From: Platanthera guangdongensis
Lineage: Eukaryota > Streptophyta > Magnoliopsida > Asparagales > Orchidaceae
DNA length: 64,000 nt
Direction: 5' to 3'
Assembly (NCBI GenBank): GCA_039583875.1
Contig: CM077162.1
Span: forward strand, 59,502,822 to 59,566,821
Part shown: positions 10,981 through 19,971 of the stretch, piece by piece
Layout: each line of letters opens with the position of its first letter
Numbering within the stretch: the stretch's first letter is position 1
The notes under the pieces: model-generated
The model's input: only the letters and a program-made list of their open reading frames with translations
What the model was told of the DNA's origin: nothing
Databases searched by the model: none
Made by a program: the position numbers and the translations under genes

Positions 10981-13190
10981 TAAGTGAGTGTAAAAAGTCA
11001 AATTATATCTGTGCGGCGACCCGGCGGTTTTAAAATTTCAGCCTCTGTTGAGGTGATTTTTATTAAGAAAACGTCACTCAAATTTTGGACCAAAAGTGCA
11101 ACTTTTGACCAAAATGCACCTTCATAGGGTATTCCGGGTGGAAATAGGGTTGGGTCAAAACCTATTCAAAACTCATCCAATCTAAATGAAATTTCATACA
11201 GGAACCTAATAAAAAAAGAAAATGGAGCCCAGGGACCACCCACCAAAATTTGGGAGGGTTTGGATGTGTTTAGGGCACCTATTTAAAAACAATTTATCTA
11301 ATGATTATTAAATTTTTACCAAAACTATAGATTTCTAATATTAAGGCGGAGACTTCCGTGGAGGTTCCAAAAATTCCCTTTTTTGGCAGGCCCTAGGTAT
11401 GTCTAGGATAGACCGGGCTCTCTGCCAAAATTTCAGCCAACGCTAAGAACCCCGCTTGGGCTTGGGGTGAAGAGTGGGCACTCAATTTAGTGACTGCCTA
11501 GCCCTAAGGGTATGTCCCACCAAAATGGGTGCCCACACATGGTCTATCCAGTGTCCCAAAAGGGTCCAAACAATTTTTGCTGCAAACTAGACACCCTAAT
11601 TATTTTAAGCTACATCTGTCCCATGTTCATGTTGGGCAAATTTCCATTCAGGGTCCCTAAGTATTTTTAAACATTAATTACAGGAAAGAAAGCTTAAATA
11701 CATCCAGTGTGACAGAAATGAAATAATTTTTATTTAATTCCTACCCAAACGAGTAGTATTTGATCTGAAGAAAGCAGTAAATTGCCGCACGAATCTTGGC
11801 GCAGATCGACGACATCTGGTCATCGTCCCCACTGAGCCAACGGCTGGGATTGGTTCTGCCTGGAGCGATTTCCAAGCTCTGCCGCCGGCAATCCAGCCCC
11901 TTCCCCGACATAAATGCCGGCCACCTACAAGAAAATAAAACCACCAACACCTCCGTCGAGGTGGTGGCTATCGTCAGACGAAATAAAGCGGCTCCGCCAT
12001 TTAACTCCGGAGAGGCGTTTTCCGGCGGATTAAAAAATTGCAAGTTGCCGAATTGAAAACAACTTTTCTTGCTGAACCCAGGAGAAATCCCGGATTCGAT
12101 AAAAATTAAACGGGCTCAAGAAAGTTGAGCCCGGAACTCAAGCCTAAGGATTCCTAGGATCTACCCGCGAGAAATTAAGGAGAGGAAAAATTAAATAAGG
12201 AGGACCTTCCTGGCGGCCTGGATGCGAGAGGAGCGGCGGGATGCCATTGGCGACGGCGGCGGCGCTCGGCTTCTGCAAAAAACTGCACAGTGGAAGGATA
12301 AAAGCTCGAAAAATCTCCTAAAAAGTCCAGGTAAGTGCTCCAAAATGATCCCCTCGGCTTCCTGATGGTGTTTAAATGGCAATTGGGGGAGGGGAGAGGC
12401 TGGTTCTTCAATGGCCATTATCTTCATTAATGGAAATAAAATGTGGCTCGGGTTGTGTGGAGGGGGCTGAACCCACCCCTTAAAAAAGGAAAGAAAACTG
12501 GCCGGGAAATGGCTGGAATCAACTCCTCTCCCCTAGAGGAGAAAAACACATTGATTGCAGCCATAATGGGTTACACAGGCTGTAAAAACTAGTCTCCCTT
12601 GGCCGGCCTCTCACTTCCCCCTTCTCCTTCCTCATTTCTCTCTCCTCCATTATCATGGTGCCCAGAGGAATTCAAAGCTCCTTCTGAATTTATAGAAAAA
12701 TCTCCTAGTCACCTCTGGTCACGGGCGTGACTAGTCAACCCCACAAGCTATTTGGAAGGCAGCCCACTGGATTATGATGATCATGGGAATGACTTCGGTT
12801 TAGCCTAAGGGAGAAGTGGCTTGAGCTTGGGTTAGCCCTTTTTGGGCTAAGTTGACAGGGGGCGTGACCCTCAATGAGGGTTGACTGGGCGCGGTGGCCA
12901 ATCGCCGCGCGGGTTGACCATCTAGGTTGACCCCATTGGGTCCTGGGTGATTCATTGGCCTCCCCTAAGGTGAAATCTATGTAGGGTTGGGTAGGGTTGA
13001 CTTGGCACCTTAAAGGTCACTTGACCCTTGGTAAGGTCACTTTGACCATTTTAGGGCTAGAGTTGACTTGGGTCAAATTTTGGCATGACCATTTTTTCTG
13101 AGTTGATAATATTTACCCCAATGGATCCTTGAATAAAAATAAGTGACCCATTGACTCCCCTTAGGGTCAGAAAAATAGGTAGGACTTTGT
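10981..13190. other. Mosaic region X2, gene-free
   Basis: Second copy of the X block series, interspersed with sequence Y, which is different from the spacers in 6262-9230. Matching blocks include ttctaatattaaggcggaga (11332; cf. 6726), taattattttaagctacatc (11597; cf. 7162), ggtcacgggcgtga (12717; cf. 8567), gggcgcggtg...gccgcgcgggt (12887-12914; cf. 8696-8730) and gataatatttac...gaataaaaataag (13104-13142; cf. 9068-9113). Two overlapping short ORFs near 11741-12056 and 12175-12427 look incidental. Confidence 0.5.
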
Positions 13191-13500
13191 TACCCTGCAC
13201 TTTGGAGGTCACATACCCTTAGTAAGGGTACTCGGCCTTGACCAGATTAGGAGCTTGAGTTGACTTGGGTCAACCTGGCCTCTAGGGCTGACCCCAATGT
13301 GTCCTTAGTGACCCATTGATCCCACTTTAGGGTTAGGAGGGCATGGGTGGGGTCGAATGGTCTCTGGACTAGGAGTAGGTCAATTGGCCCTAAGTGGGCT
13401 AGGTTGACCTATTTAGGGCTAGGGTTGACCTTGGTCAACTGGGCCTCTTGGGTTGGCCCTAATGGGTCCTTTTGGCTCTAATGGGTCTCCCAAAATGTTT
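12850..13500. repeat. TTGAC/GTCAA-rich stretch
   Basis: About fifteen or more ttgac or gtcaa pentamers in roughly 650 bp, many as gggttgacc or as the near-palindrome ttgacttgggtcaa (13071, 13257 regions). TTGAC(C/T) is the core of the W-box bound by plant WRKY factors. Whether this is regulatory or a by-product of degenerate tandem repetition is not known. Confidence 0.4.
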
Positions 13501-13745
13501 GGGAGTGTTGTGGTAGGGTCTTGGGGTCATGGTGAAGCCCCATTGTCATCCTAAACTATTGTTCAGAATTCTACTATCTGCAGACCATGGTGATCCCTAC
13601 CTTGGCCTCCGTATCTCTTGGCCCATTTCTGGCTTCCCAGGGTTTTGTCATGACCTAGTCATGGCCAAAACCACTCTTAGGGGTGTAAGGCTAGGACAAT
13701 TGGAAGTTGTATACATTCCTGGGATATACATGTTTTTGTACACAT
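13500..13745. other. Junction zone back to B LTR
   Basis: Sequence partly resembling the LTR (gttgtatacattcctg at about 13707; cf. ttatatacattcctg near 17466) mixed with unrelated bases. A 73-codon ORF at 13529-13750 has no recognisable motif and is probably chance. Confidence 0.35.
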
Positions 13746-13897
13746 GGTAACTTAAAATGCTATGCTAGAATGTTTTGAGTTAGGATGCAAGTATATTTTA
13801 ATTACCACAAGTAATTCTGCCGCCTGTCTGTGACATATGGCGTGGGGCCCCGGCGGGACCCACCATTACATGCCATGTGATGAGTGGGGGCGTTACA
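13746..13897 (+). repeat. Element B 5' LTR, terminal segment
   Basis: From catggtaacttaaaatgct onward it matches 17535-17688 of the 3' LTR, ending GGGGGCGTTACA at 13897. The adjacent PBS fixes this as the 3' edge of the 5' LTR. Confidence 0.8.
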
Positions 13898-13900
13898 AAG

Positions 13901-13916
13901 TGGTATCAGAGCCAGG
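13901..13916 (+). promoter_or_regulatory. Element B primer-binding site (initiator tRNA-Met)
   Basis: TGGTATCAGAGCCAGG, three bases after the LTR end; the standard plant retrotransposon PBS complementary to the 3' end of initiator tRNA-Met. Confidence 0.9.
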
Positions 13917-14064
13917 TTTCAGATTGTTTGGGAGGTGAGAACATAATTAAACTCACGAATGTCCACTAGGAATGTATTTCATCCACGTAAGGGGCATGAG
14001 TGTGTAGGCAATGTATAATGACCATTATGACATGGCTGATTAATGGTGTTTTGTACATTGCTAG

Positions 14065-15165
14065 GTGGCGAGGAGTGGTGCTGGGCAGTCGAAGCCCCGG
14101 CGATCCGATGATAGTGCAGTACCCGTTGAAGCGCCTACGCCTCCTTCGGCGAAGACCATACGGGTGGTGACGGAAATGGTGCTAGCAGTGTTACAGGCAC
14201 AGCCGACTGGGCAGGCAAGACCTGCAGGGGTGCCAGTACGGCCTGGTGCAACGCAAGAGCGCGCGACAGTTGTGATGGATGAGCAAGAAACGGATGAGTC
14301 CCTGAAGCACTTTATGGAGTTTCATCCAACTATGTTTGGTGGGGCGATTTCCCCAATACAGACGGAAGATTGGTTGGCTCGAGTAAAGATGATCCTGACT
14401 GCAATCAGGACGGCAGAAGAGCAAAAAGTGACCTGAGCCACTTTTCTGCTGGAAGGAGATGCGAGAATGTGGTGGGATGAGATGGAGGTACATAACTTGG
14501 CAGTTCGAGGTTTAGTGGAGGTTTCAATTGAGGAATTCTCCAGATTGTTTCTTGCCAAGTATTTGCTGGTGTCGGAGCAGATTGCGATGGAGAACGAGTT
14601 TCAACGACTGGTGTAGGGTGAGGCTGATATTGATACATACCTGCATGAGTTTACCAGACTAGGGCGATATGCGGGGTCTACCTTCGCGGAGGAAGCGCGA
14701 AAGACAAATCGTTTTTATGAGGGACTGCGGGATGAGTTGAGGTTGGTACTCCCGAGTTCGGTGAACCAAGGCTTCCAAGCATTGGTGGATATAGCCCGTG
14801 CCCTGGAGAAAGATTTGAAACGGGTACAAGAGAAGAAGAGACCGGCAGTGAAGAAATCAGAGTTTAAAGTTCCACAGTCAGAGCAGTCGGAGTTGAGAAG
14901 ACGAGATAAGAAAAAGTTCTGGCCTGCTGAATCAGCTCCGTCGACTGTTTCTTCGGGGGCAACTTATGGGCAAGGACGTGTTGATAAACGTCTATGTTTT
15001 AATTATGGGAAGCAACGACATATTGCTAAATTTTGTTGGAATACACCTTCGGGGAGTGAGAAAAAGATAGGTGCGTCGTATGAAGACAAGGGTAAAGCAG
15101 TGGCCGAGTCATCTGCATCCTGGACGCAACCTCGATTGCATAATTTGGAAGTACAAGAGCTGTAA
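14065..15165 (+). pseudogene. Element B gag
   Basis: Gypsy Gag, the capsid/nucleocapsid protein. The visible frame begins at a GTG; no clear ATG was found. Landmarks: FMEFHPTMFGGAISPIQTEDW, then WWDEMEV, DTYLHEFTRLGRYAG and TNRFYEGLRDELR (retrotransposon gag domain), and a C-terminal zinc knuckle region CFNYGKQRHIAKFC in which the second Cys is Tyr. Two in-frame stops (TGA at about 14434, TAG at about 14617) break it, without a frameshift. It ends HNLEVQEL then stops. The gag of element A is a close relative, sharing KGKA, ESSAS and a similar tail. Confidence 0.8.
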
Positions 15166-15598
15166 TGCTCAATTGGTGAAATTCAGCCTCGAGTGTTTAA
15201 TTTGGCTCTTACACGAGAAATGCAAAATCGGGAGGCTGGGCGAATGTAAGAATAATGACTTGTATCACTTTGGTGATGTGAATAATGTTGTATATACGGC
15301 AATGACTAATGCGGTGGTTGTGTGCATATACGTTATATGTTATATGTCGTGTTACATGTTTGAAATGTTGGTGCACACTTGGTGCAATTGAAGTGATCGA
15401 TCTATTATGATATATGTATATGTTGTTTGAGGGAATATAACATGTTTGTGGCTAGAGATCAGTAGCTGAAACTGTGGGTAAATGTGCACATGTCGAGGTT
15501 GTACAGGACAAAGGTTGTTGTAACATTTTATTTTGATGTCATAACAGTTTGGTTGTTGTTTTCCTTCCTCTGTGCAATTTCATAGACGAAATTTATTT
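15166..15598 (+). other. Deletion scar where pol is missing in element B
   Basis: The left part still reads PRVFNLALTREMQ, like the linker before protease in related elements. The right part (about 15570-15598) resembles the last codons of pol in A, just before the purine tract. Everything between (PR to chromodomain, about 3.5 kb in A) is absent and replaced by AT-rich non-coding sequence. Confidence 0.6.
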
Positions 15599-15613
15599 GA
15601 AGGAGGGGAGGGT
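15599..15613 (+). promoter_or_regulatory. Element B polypurine tract
   Basis: GAAGGAGGGGAGGGT immediately before the 3' LTR start. Confidence 0.85.
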
Positions 15614-17688
15614 TGTAACAGCCCAAATTTCAGAATGTGAAAAATTGGGTGATAAGGCCTGGGACACGGGCGTGTCCCAGAGCGTGTCCCACTCGGGTTG
15701 AGCAGTTGGGCGCGTGGTCGACCAAATTCGGTCGATGAAGTTTTCGGGAGGTCACGCCCTGTGACACGGGCATGACAGTGGGTATGACCTAGGGCATGTC
15801 CCTTCTGGTCGATGAACTGCGCTCGACGATCGTCGATTGGCAAGCAAGGGGTACACGACCTATGACACGGGCGTGTTACAGGGCGTGTCCCGCCATGTCG
15901 AGAGGTCGACAATTTTCTCTCGAGTAGGTGTCGAGTGGGTGTCAGACCCTGTGTCATGGGCGTGACTGGGCCGACACAGGCGTGTACCCTGGCCGTGTTC
16001 TATTTTGGATAAGTCTGAATGAGTCGGTTCGCGTGCCGCTTAAGGTACACGCCCTGTGACACGGGCGTGTCACAGGGCGTGTCAGGCCCGAAAACTGATT
16101 TTGTCAGAGTTTTCTGGTCATTCATTTCCATGTTCTGGATCTAATGGTGCAGGCTTCTTCCATGTGGATAAAAGGGCCGAGAATGAGGTTTCTTCCCTCA
16201 TGTTCATTCTTATTCTCAAAGAGAGAGAGAAGAGAGGTCAAGGGAAGGATGTAAGTGAAGGGAAAACTATCGCTTGGAGGAGCTGCGGAGTGCGAAAGTT
16301 AGATCCGAGTTCGGAATTTGTGAAGGCAAAGCCGAGGCGGTGATTTCCATCCGGCTGATTCATGTCACCAAAGCGATCTTCAAGGGTAACGATCTCCTTC
16401 TTGGACGTCGAAGTCCTTTCTTTATGCATGTGCATGGGATCCTCCACCAAGAGGTGGATTTTGTAAGCGATTCCATGGTTGAGTTTGAATCTAGAGCCGG
16501 AAGTGTGGAGTACGGCATAGGCATGCTGTGTGAAACCTATCTGGACGGGTAGTCTGGATTGGTGATGATCATGGGTAAACCGGAGAAGACTCCGTGGATT
16601 TGATGTGATGAAAGGTTTATGTGTTGTGGACTGAATGTATGATTGGATGTGGATTATGGATGTAAGGAGACTTTGCATAAGCTTCTAGTTGTGATGAGAG
16701 ATCAATTGGTAGCACGCCTGGGGAGATCAAGATAAACCCGGCCTGTTACACCACTAGGGTGAGTTGATCGAGATAGAGAAAGGATCCATTGGTGGCATGC
16801 CCGGGAAGCGAGCACCCGACTTGCTGCACCACAAGGGTGGGTCGATCAGGAAATATGTGAGGTGTCGATTGGTGGTAATGCCTGGGGAGCAGCGACAAAC
16901 CCGGCTTGGTACACCAAGTGGGTGGGTCGATCTGCTCTGGTTATGTTTGTGGATGCTGGGAGGTTAGTACCCCTTGGTGGTATGGACGGGATGTCACCGG
17001 CCTGCGCACTAGTGGACTAGGATTGAACCGCCCAGCCAACAAGTTAAAAACCTCTGATTGGCGTTGAACGATTGGTATGTCTGGTTCACCAAAAAGGTGC
17101 CCTGAGAGCACGGACCATCTGGTGGATACCGGCATTTGTGATATGGTTGTGATTGGTAGATTGATATGGAATATGATTTCAATGCATACAAGGAAGGTAC
17201 CGCTGCCCCGAGTAAGGGGTACGGTCGTTATAATGGGTCAGCTAATGCTGACCATTACTTTATTTTCCATTTTGGATTGGATCGCTAATTGCAGGTGCTG
17301 CTGCTTGAATTGAAATGAGCAGAATGGAATGATTACTGCTAAAGGCCCTTGAAGGCCATGTGATGTGTGTTTGGATTTCATGTGTGGCCGGCCTGCGTGG
17401 CGATGTACGAAAATGTATTTGTGTAAAGAGAAACCTGTAAGGCCTTAAGGCCAGTGTGTGTGAGTTATATACATTCCTGATGTTGATATATTTGTGGAGT
17501 TTATATCGTAGTGGACATTCTTTGAGTTGAGTTCATGGTAACTTAAAATGCTGCGCTAGAATGTTTTGAGCTAGGATGCGAGTAGATTTTGATTTCCACA
17601 TGTAATTCCGCCGCTTGTCTGTGACATATGGCGTGGGGCCCCGACCAGACCCACCGTTATATGCCACGTGATGAGTGGGGGCATTACA
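15614..17688 (+). repeat. Element B 3' LTR
   Basis: 2,075 bp, TGTAACAGCCC...GGGGGCATTACA. It contains ACACGGGCGTGT-type inverted repeats (15660-16085), a TATA-like gtggataaaaggg at about 16165, a GA tract (16218-16240), and about three degenerate 70-95 bp tandem units between 16700 and 16935 sharing attggtgg...cctgggga...cccggc...caccacaagggtgggtcgat. It serves as the reference against which the disturbed 5' LTR can be read. Confidence 0.85.
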
Positions 17689-17759
17689 CATATCACACAC
17701 ACAAGCCACATACGCATAGGCAATAAACAAAGCATGCAAGCAATACAAAACTCAATAAC
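17689..17759 (-). other. Element A gag-pol linker
   Basis: Short AT/CA-rich stretch between the end of A's gag (stop at 17760-17762) and the insertion site of B. The protease side of the same region resumes at 5207. No motif recognised. Confidence 0.5.
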
Positions 17760-17864
17760 TTAACTCATACCTATGACGACGTCACTCTTCTTAATGGCCT
17801 CCTGCAGGCCAAGATTGCAGACACGGAGCTGTGCCTACGAGGCAGAAGACTCCACCAATGCCTT
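17760..17864 (-). pseudogene. Element A gag, C-terminal piece
   Basis: The minus-strand frame reads LVESSAS, an in-frame TAG at 17835-17837, then VCNLGLQEAIKKSDVVIGMS and a stop. It continues exactly from the GKA at 26044 on the other side of element C, once one GCCTT copy is discounted. It parallels the AESSASWTQPRLHNLEVQEL tail of element B's gag. Confidence 0.8.
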
Positions 17865-18107
17865 TGTTGGAGTTACCATGGTGATCTAGAAGTGGTCAAA
17901 CATGTAATCTCACTGCCAACGCGATATGAGCCTGCAGGGTCGCACATAAGAGATGTGCAGAAGTTGGATGATTGACTGTGTTGGTAAAGGTTACCAATCA
18001 CCGACCTGAATGGGGTTATGGGCAAAGTGTTGCCTTAAAGGATCGTCGGGTTGGGCAAATGTTGCCTTGAAGGATTGGTAAGAATAGTCGACCGAGGGTC
18101 GACGAGA

Positions 18108-18400
18108 ATCGTCGAGGATTGGTACTCTGATTCTCGCCGATCGACGTGAATCGTCGACCCACGTTCAACGTGAATCGACGAGTATCGTCAACCCACGGTC
18201 GACGAGTATCGTCAACCCACGTTCGACATGAATCGTCGAGTATTGTACTCTGATTCTCGTCGATCCTAGGTGATACTCGCCAACTGATTCTCGCCGATCC
18301 TAACTGATTCTCGCCGATCTTAGGTGATTCTCGCCGATCCTAGGTGATTCTCGCCGATTGATTCTCACCGAATCTGCTAGGTGATTCTCGCCGATTCTGA
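18108..18400 (+). repeat. TCGA-core and CTCGCCGAT repeat array in C 5' LTR
   Basis: Repeated gtcgacgagtatcgtc and cgacgtgaatcgtcgac motifs followed by about six copies of a 15-19 bp unit around gattctcgccgatcc. It lies just upstream of the TATA box, so it is in U3. The 3' LTR copy is at about 25133-25447. Confidence 0.75.
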
Positions 18401-18460
18401 AACCCTAATTTCTGGGTGGTCTGCGGATAGAGATATTGCTAAGTCTGTTTATGCCTTTGG

Positions 18461-18469
18461 TATAAATAG
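18461..18469 (+). promoter_or_regulatory. TATA box of element C
   Basis: tataaatag in the 5' LTR; the 3' LTR has the same at 25509-25517. It is the likely start region for element RNA. Confidence 0.7.
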
Positions 18470-18991
18470 ACACTTAGGGTTTTTCGGGAATTAGTTCTGA
18501 TCAAATCGATAGCTGATCGAATCGATCGACGGAAGCCGTTCCGCGTTCGTTCGTTCCGCCGATCCCGAATCCCGTGCGACGGAAGGGTTCCGCCGCCGTG
18601 TTCGCTCCGTCGACCTCCTCCGCTCCGGCGATTGTCGCTGGTGTTGCTATTCCTGGCGCGGACCTAGCAGTCTGTGGAAGAGCAAGGTGCGGTCACTCTC
18701 CTTCCTGATCATCCGTGCGACAGAACGGTCGGCGTTCTCCCGCTCGTGTGGATTTCTGCAGAGACGTGGATATCATTCCACGTAGAACTCACCACCGGCA
18801 ACAACACGAAGCTTGGAGCATCTCCGTTGAGTTGTGACTCAACGCCACCGAGGTAATTTTTGTCTAGTTGTATGTTAACTTCTTGATTCAACTACCATGG
18901 CCCGATCCCATCTCTTTTGGGTTTTCTTGATGTTTTTATTCTTCTGCTGCGTGCACAAGTGTTGTGCCATCCTCATAGAGAAACCCAACAG

Positions 18992-19007
18992 TGGTATCAA
19001 AGCGAGG
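18992..19007 (+). promoter_or_regulatory. Element C primer-binding site
   Basis: TGGTATCAAAGCGAGG one base after the LTR; it differs at two positions from the usual initiator tRNA-Met PBS TGGTATCAGAGCCAGG. Confidence 0.8.
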
Positions 19008-19971
19008 TTCGGCCATGATTGTTGTATTGGAAGTTTTGTTATTCCAGTGCGTGTAAACCTAGGGATTTAGAAGTGTTCTAAATGTCTAGATTTAGTCTTG
19101 GTACCCCGCCAAGAACGTCTGGGATTGCGTGGAAATTTCTAATTGTTAGAAATTGTAGTCTCCTTAGCAGTAACCATCCCTCGAATTTGTTTTGGATTTT
19201 GAATCCAACAAAGAGAGATGAGCATGTCTACTGCTTTAAGTTGAGTTGTCTTTGCTTTTGTCCAATGCATGTAAATCTGAGGATTTGGAAGTTTCCGGAT
19301 GTTCAGATTTAGCCCTACCTTCCATCAAATGTTGATGGTGTCAGGTTGTGCACATAACGGATGCATGTGGTTTTAGAAAAATTGTTTTTCTTTGGATGTG
19401 CACATCGATCAAATGTTGATCATGGTTAACTGTTAACCTATAATTAAAATCCCTTCATCAAATATTAAGTGTTCGGATGCCTTCCGATGGATGACACTCT
19501 TCCTGCCTCGATCGATGAAGTGTGGGCTTGCCAAATCAAGGTGCATTAATCTATCTTGGTAAGGGTGAGAGCGGATAATTGTGATATCCCACTGTCGACA
19601 TCGGGTCCAGCTTAACTAGGTGACCTCAAAGGTTGAGTTCCTAGAGGCATAGGGTTGGCATGCACCATATGATGGATGCGAGTAAGGAGTTATTCACCAA
19701 CCATACAAGAATTACATGAGGATGCAATTGGCAAGCGTTGCCTACCTAAATAACCGCATCGTGAGAGGAAAGCCAAAGCTGACTCATTGTGTTGGTGAAA
19801 TACGGATCTTGTCCACTAAGAGAGTAGCTCGCATGAACTCTCCGAATTGTTAGTGAGGGCTATCATTTCGAATAAAATAGTGGGAGTGTTTTAATTGAAG
19901 TCCAAATTAAAATAAATTGTATTTGAAATTTTGGTGCCGATTTTATTCTGCATAAATTCTTGTAGAATTCC
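19008..19971 (+). other. Element C untranslated leader
   Basis: About 960 bp between PBS and the gag ATG, with no supportable gene. The motif caaatgttgat recurs (19326, 19409). It presumably holds packaging signals, which cannot be identified by eye. Confidence 0.5.

Larger units (their letters stand above)
5208..17688 (+). mobile_element. Element B: gag-only Ty3/gypsy derivative with long LTRs
   Basis: The 5' LTR starts TGTAACAGCCC at 5208 and ends GGGGGCGTTACA at 13897, with a large mosaic insert inside. A PBS follows at 13901, then gag, a short relic of pol, a purine tract, and the 3' LTR 15614-17688. Flanks are CATGT before and CATAT after, a TSD with one mismatch. It is inserted in element A. 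LTR ends and gag resemble those of A, so A and B belong to related families, but B lacks PR, RT, RNase H and integrase. This matches the TR-GAG class of non-autonomous elements, which would depend on enzymes of a relative. LTRs differ at about 10% of aligned sites by eye. Confidence 0.8.
17865..18990 (+). repeat. Element C 5' LTR
   Basis: 1,126 bp. TATA box tataaatag at 18461-18469. Upstream is a TCGA-rich array (about 18108-18240; gtcgacgagaatcgtcga units) and then a run of gattctcgccgatcctaggt units (about 18255-18400). Small ORFs on both strands (near 18674-18891) recur in the 3' LTR only because the LTRs are copies. Confidence 0.95.

Noticed and set aside
11741..12427. ORFs of 78-100 codons in the mosaic insert
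   Set aside because: Overlapping on both strands, in GC-richer sequence, without motifs, and not conserved in the X1 copy.
6262..13745. Helitron or DNA transposon in B's 5' LTR
   Set aside because: No terminal inverted repeats, no TC/CTRR ends with hairpin, no transposase or helicase frame, and no TSD could be identified.
15071..15391. 106-codon ORF downstream of B gag
   Set aside because: Overlaps the true gag frame and then enters non-coding relic sequence.
18674..18891. Conserved short ORFs on both strands in C's LTRs (also 25722-25939)
   Set aside because: The similarity reflects that both LTRs were copied from one template; no motif or homology recognised.
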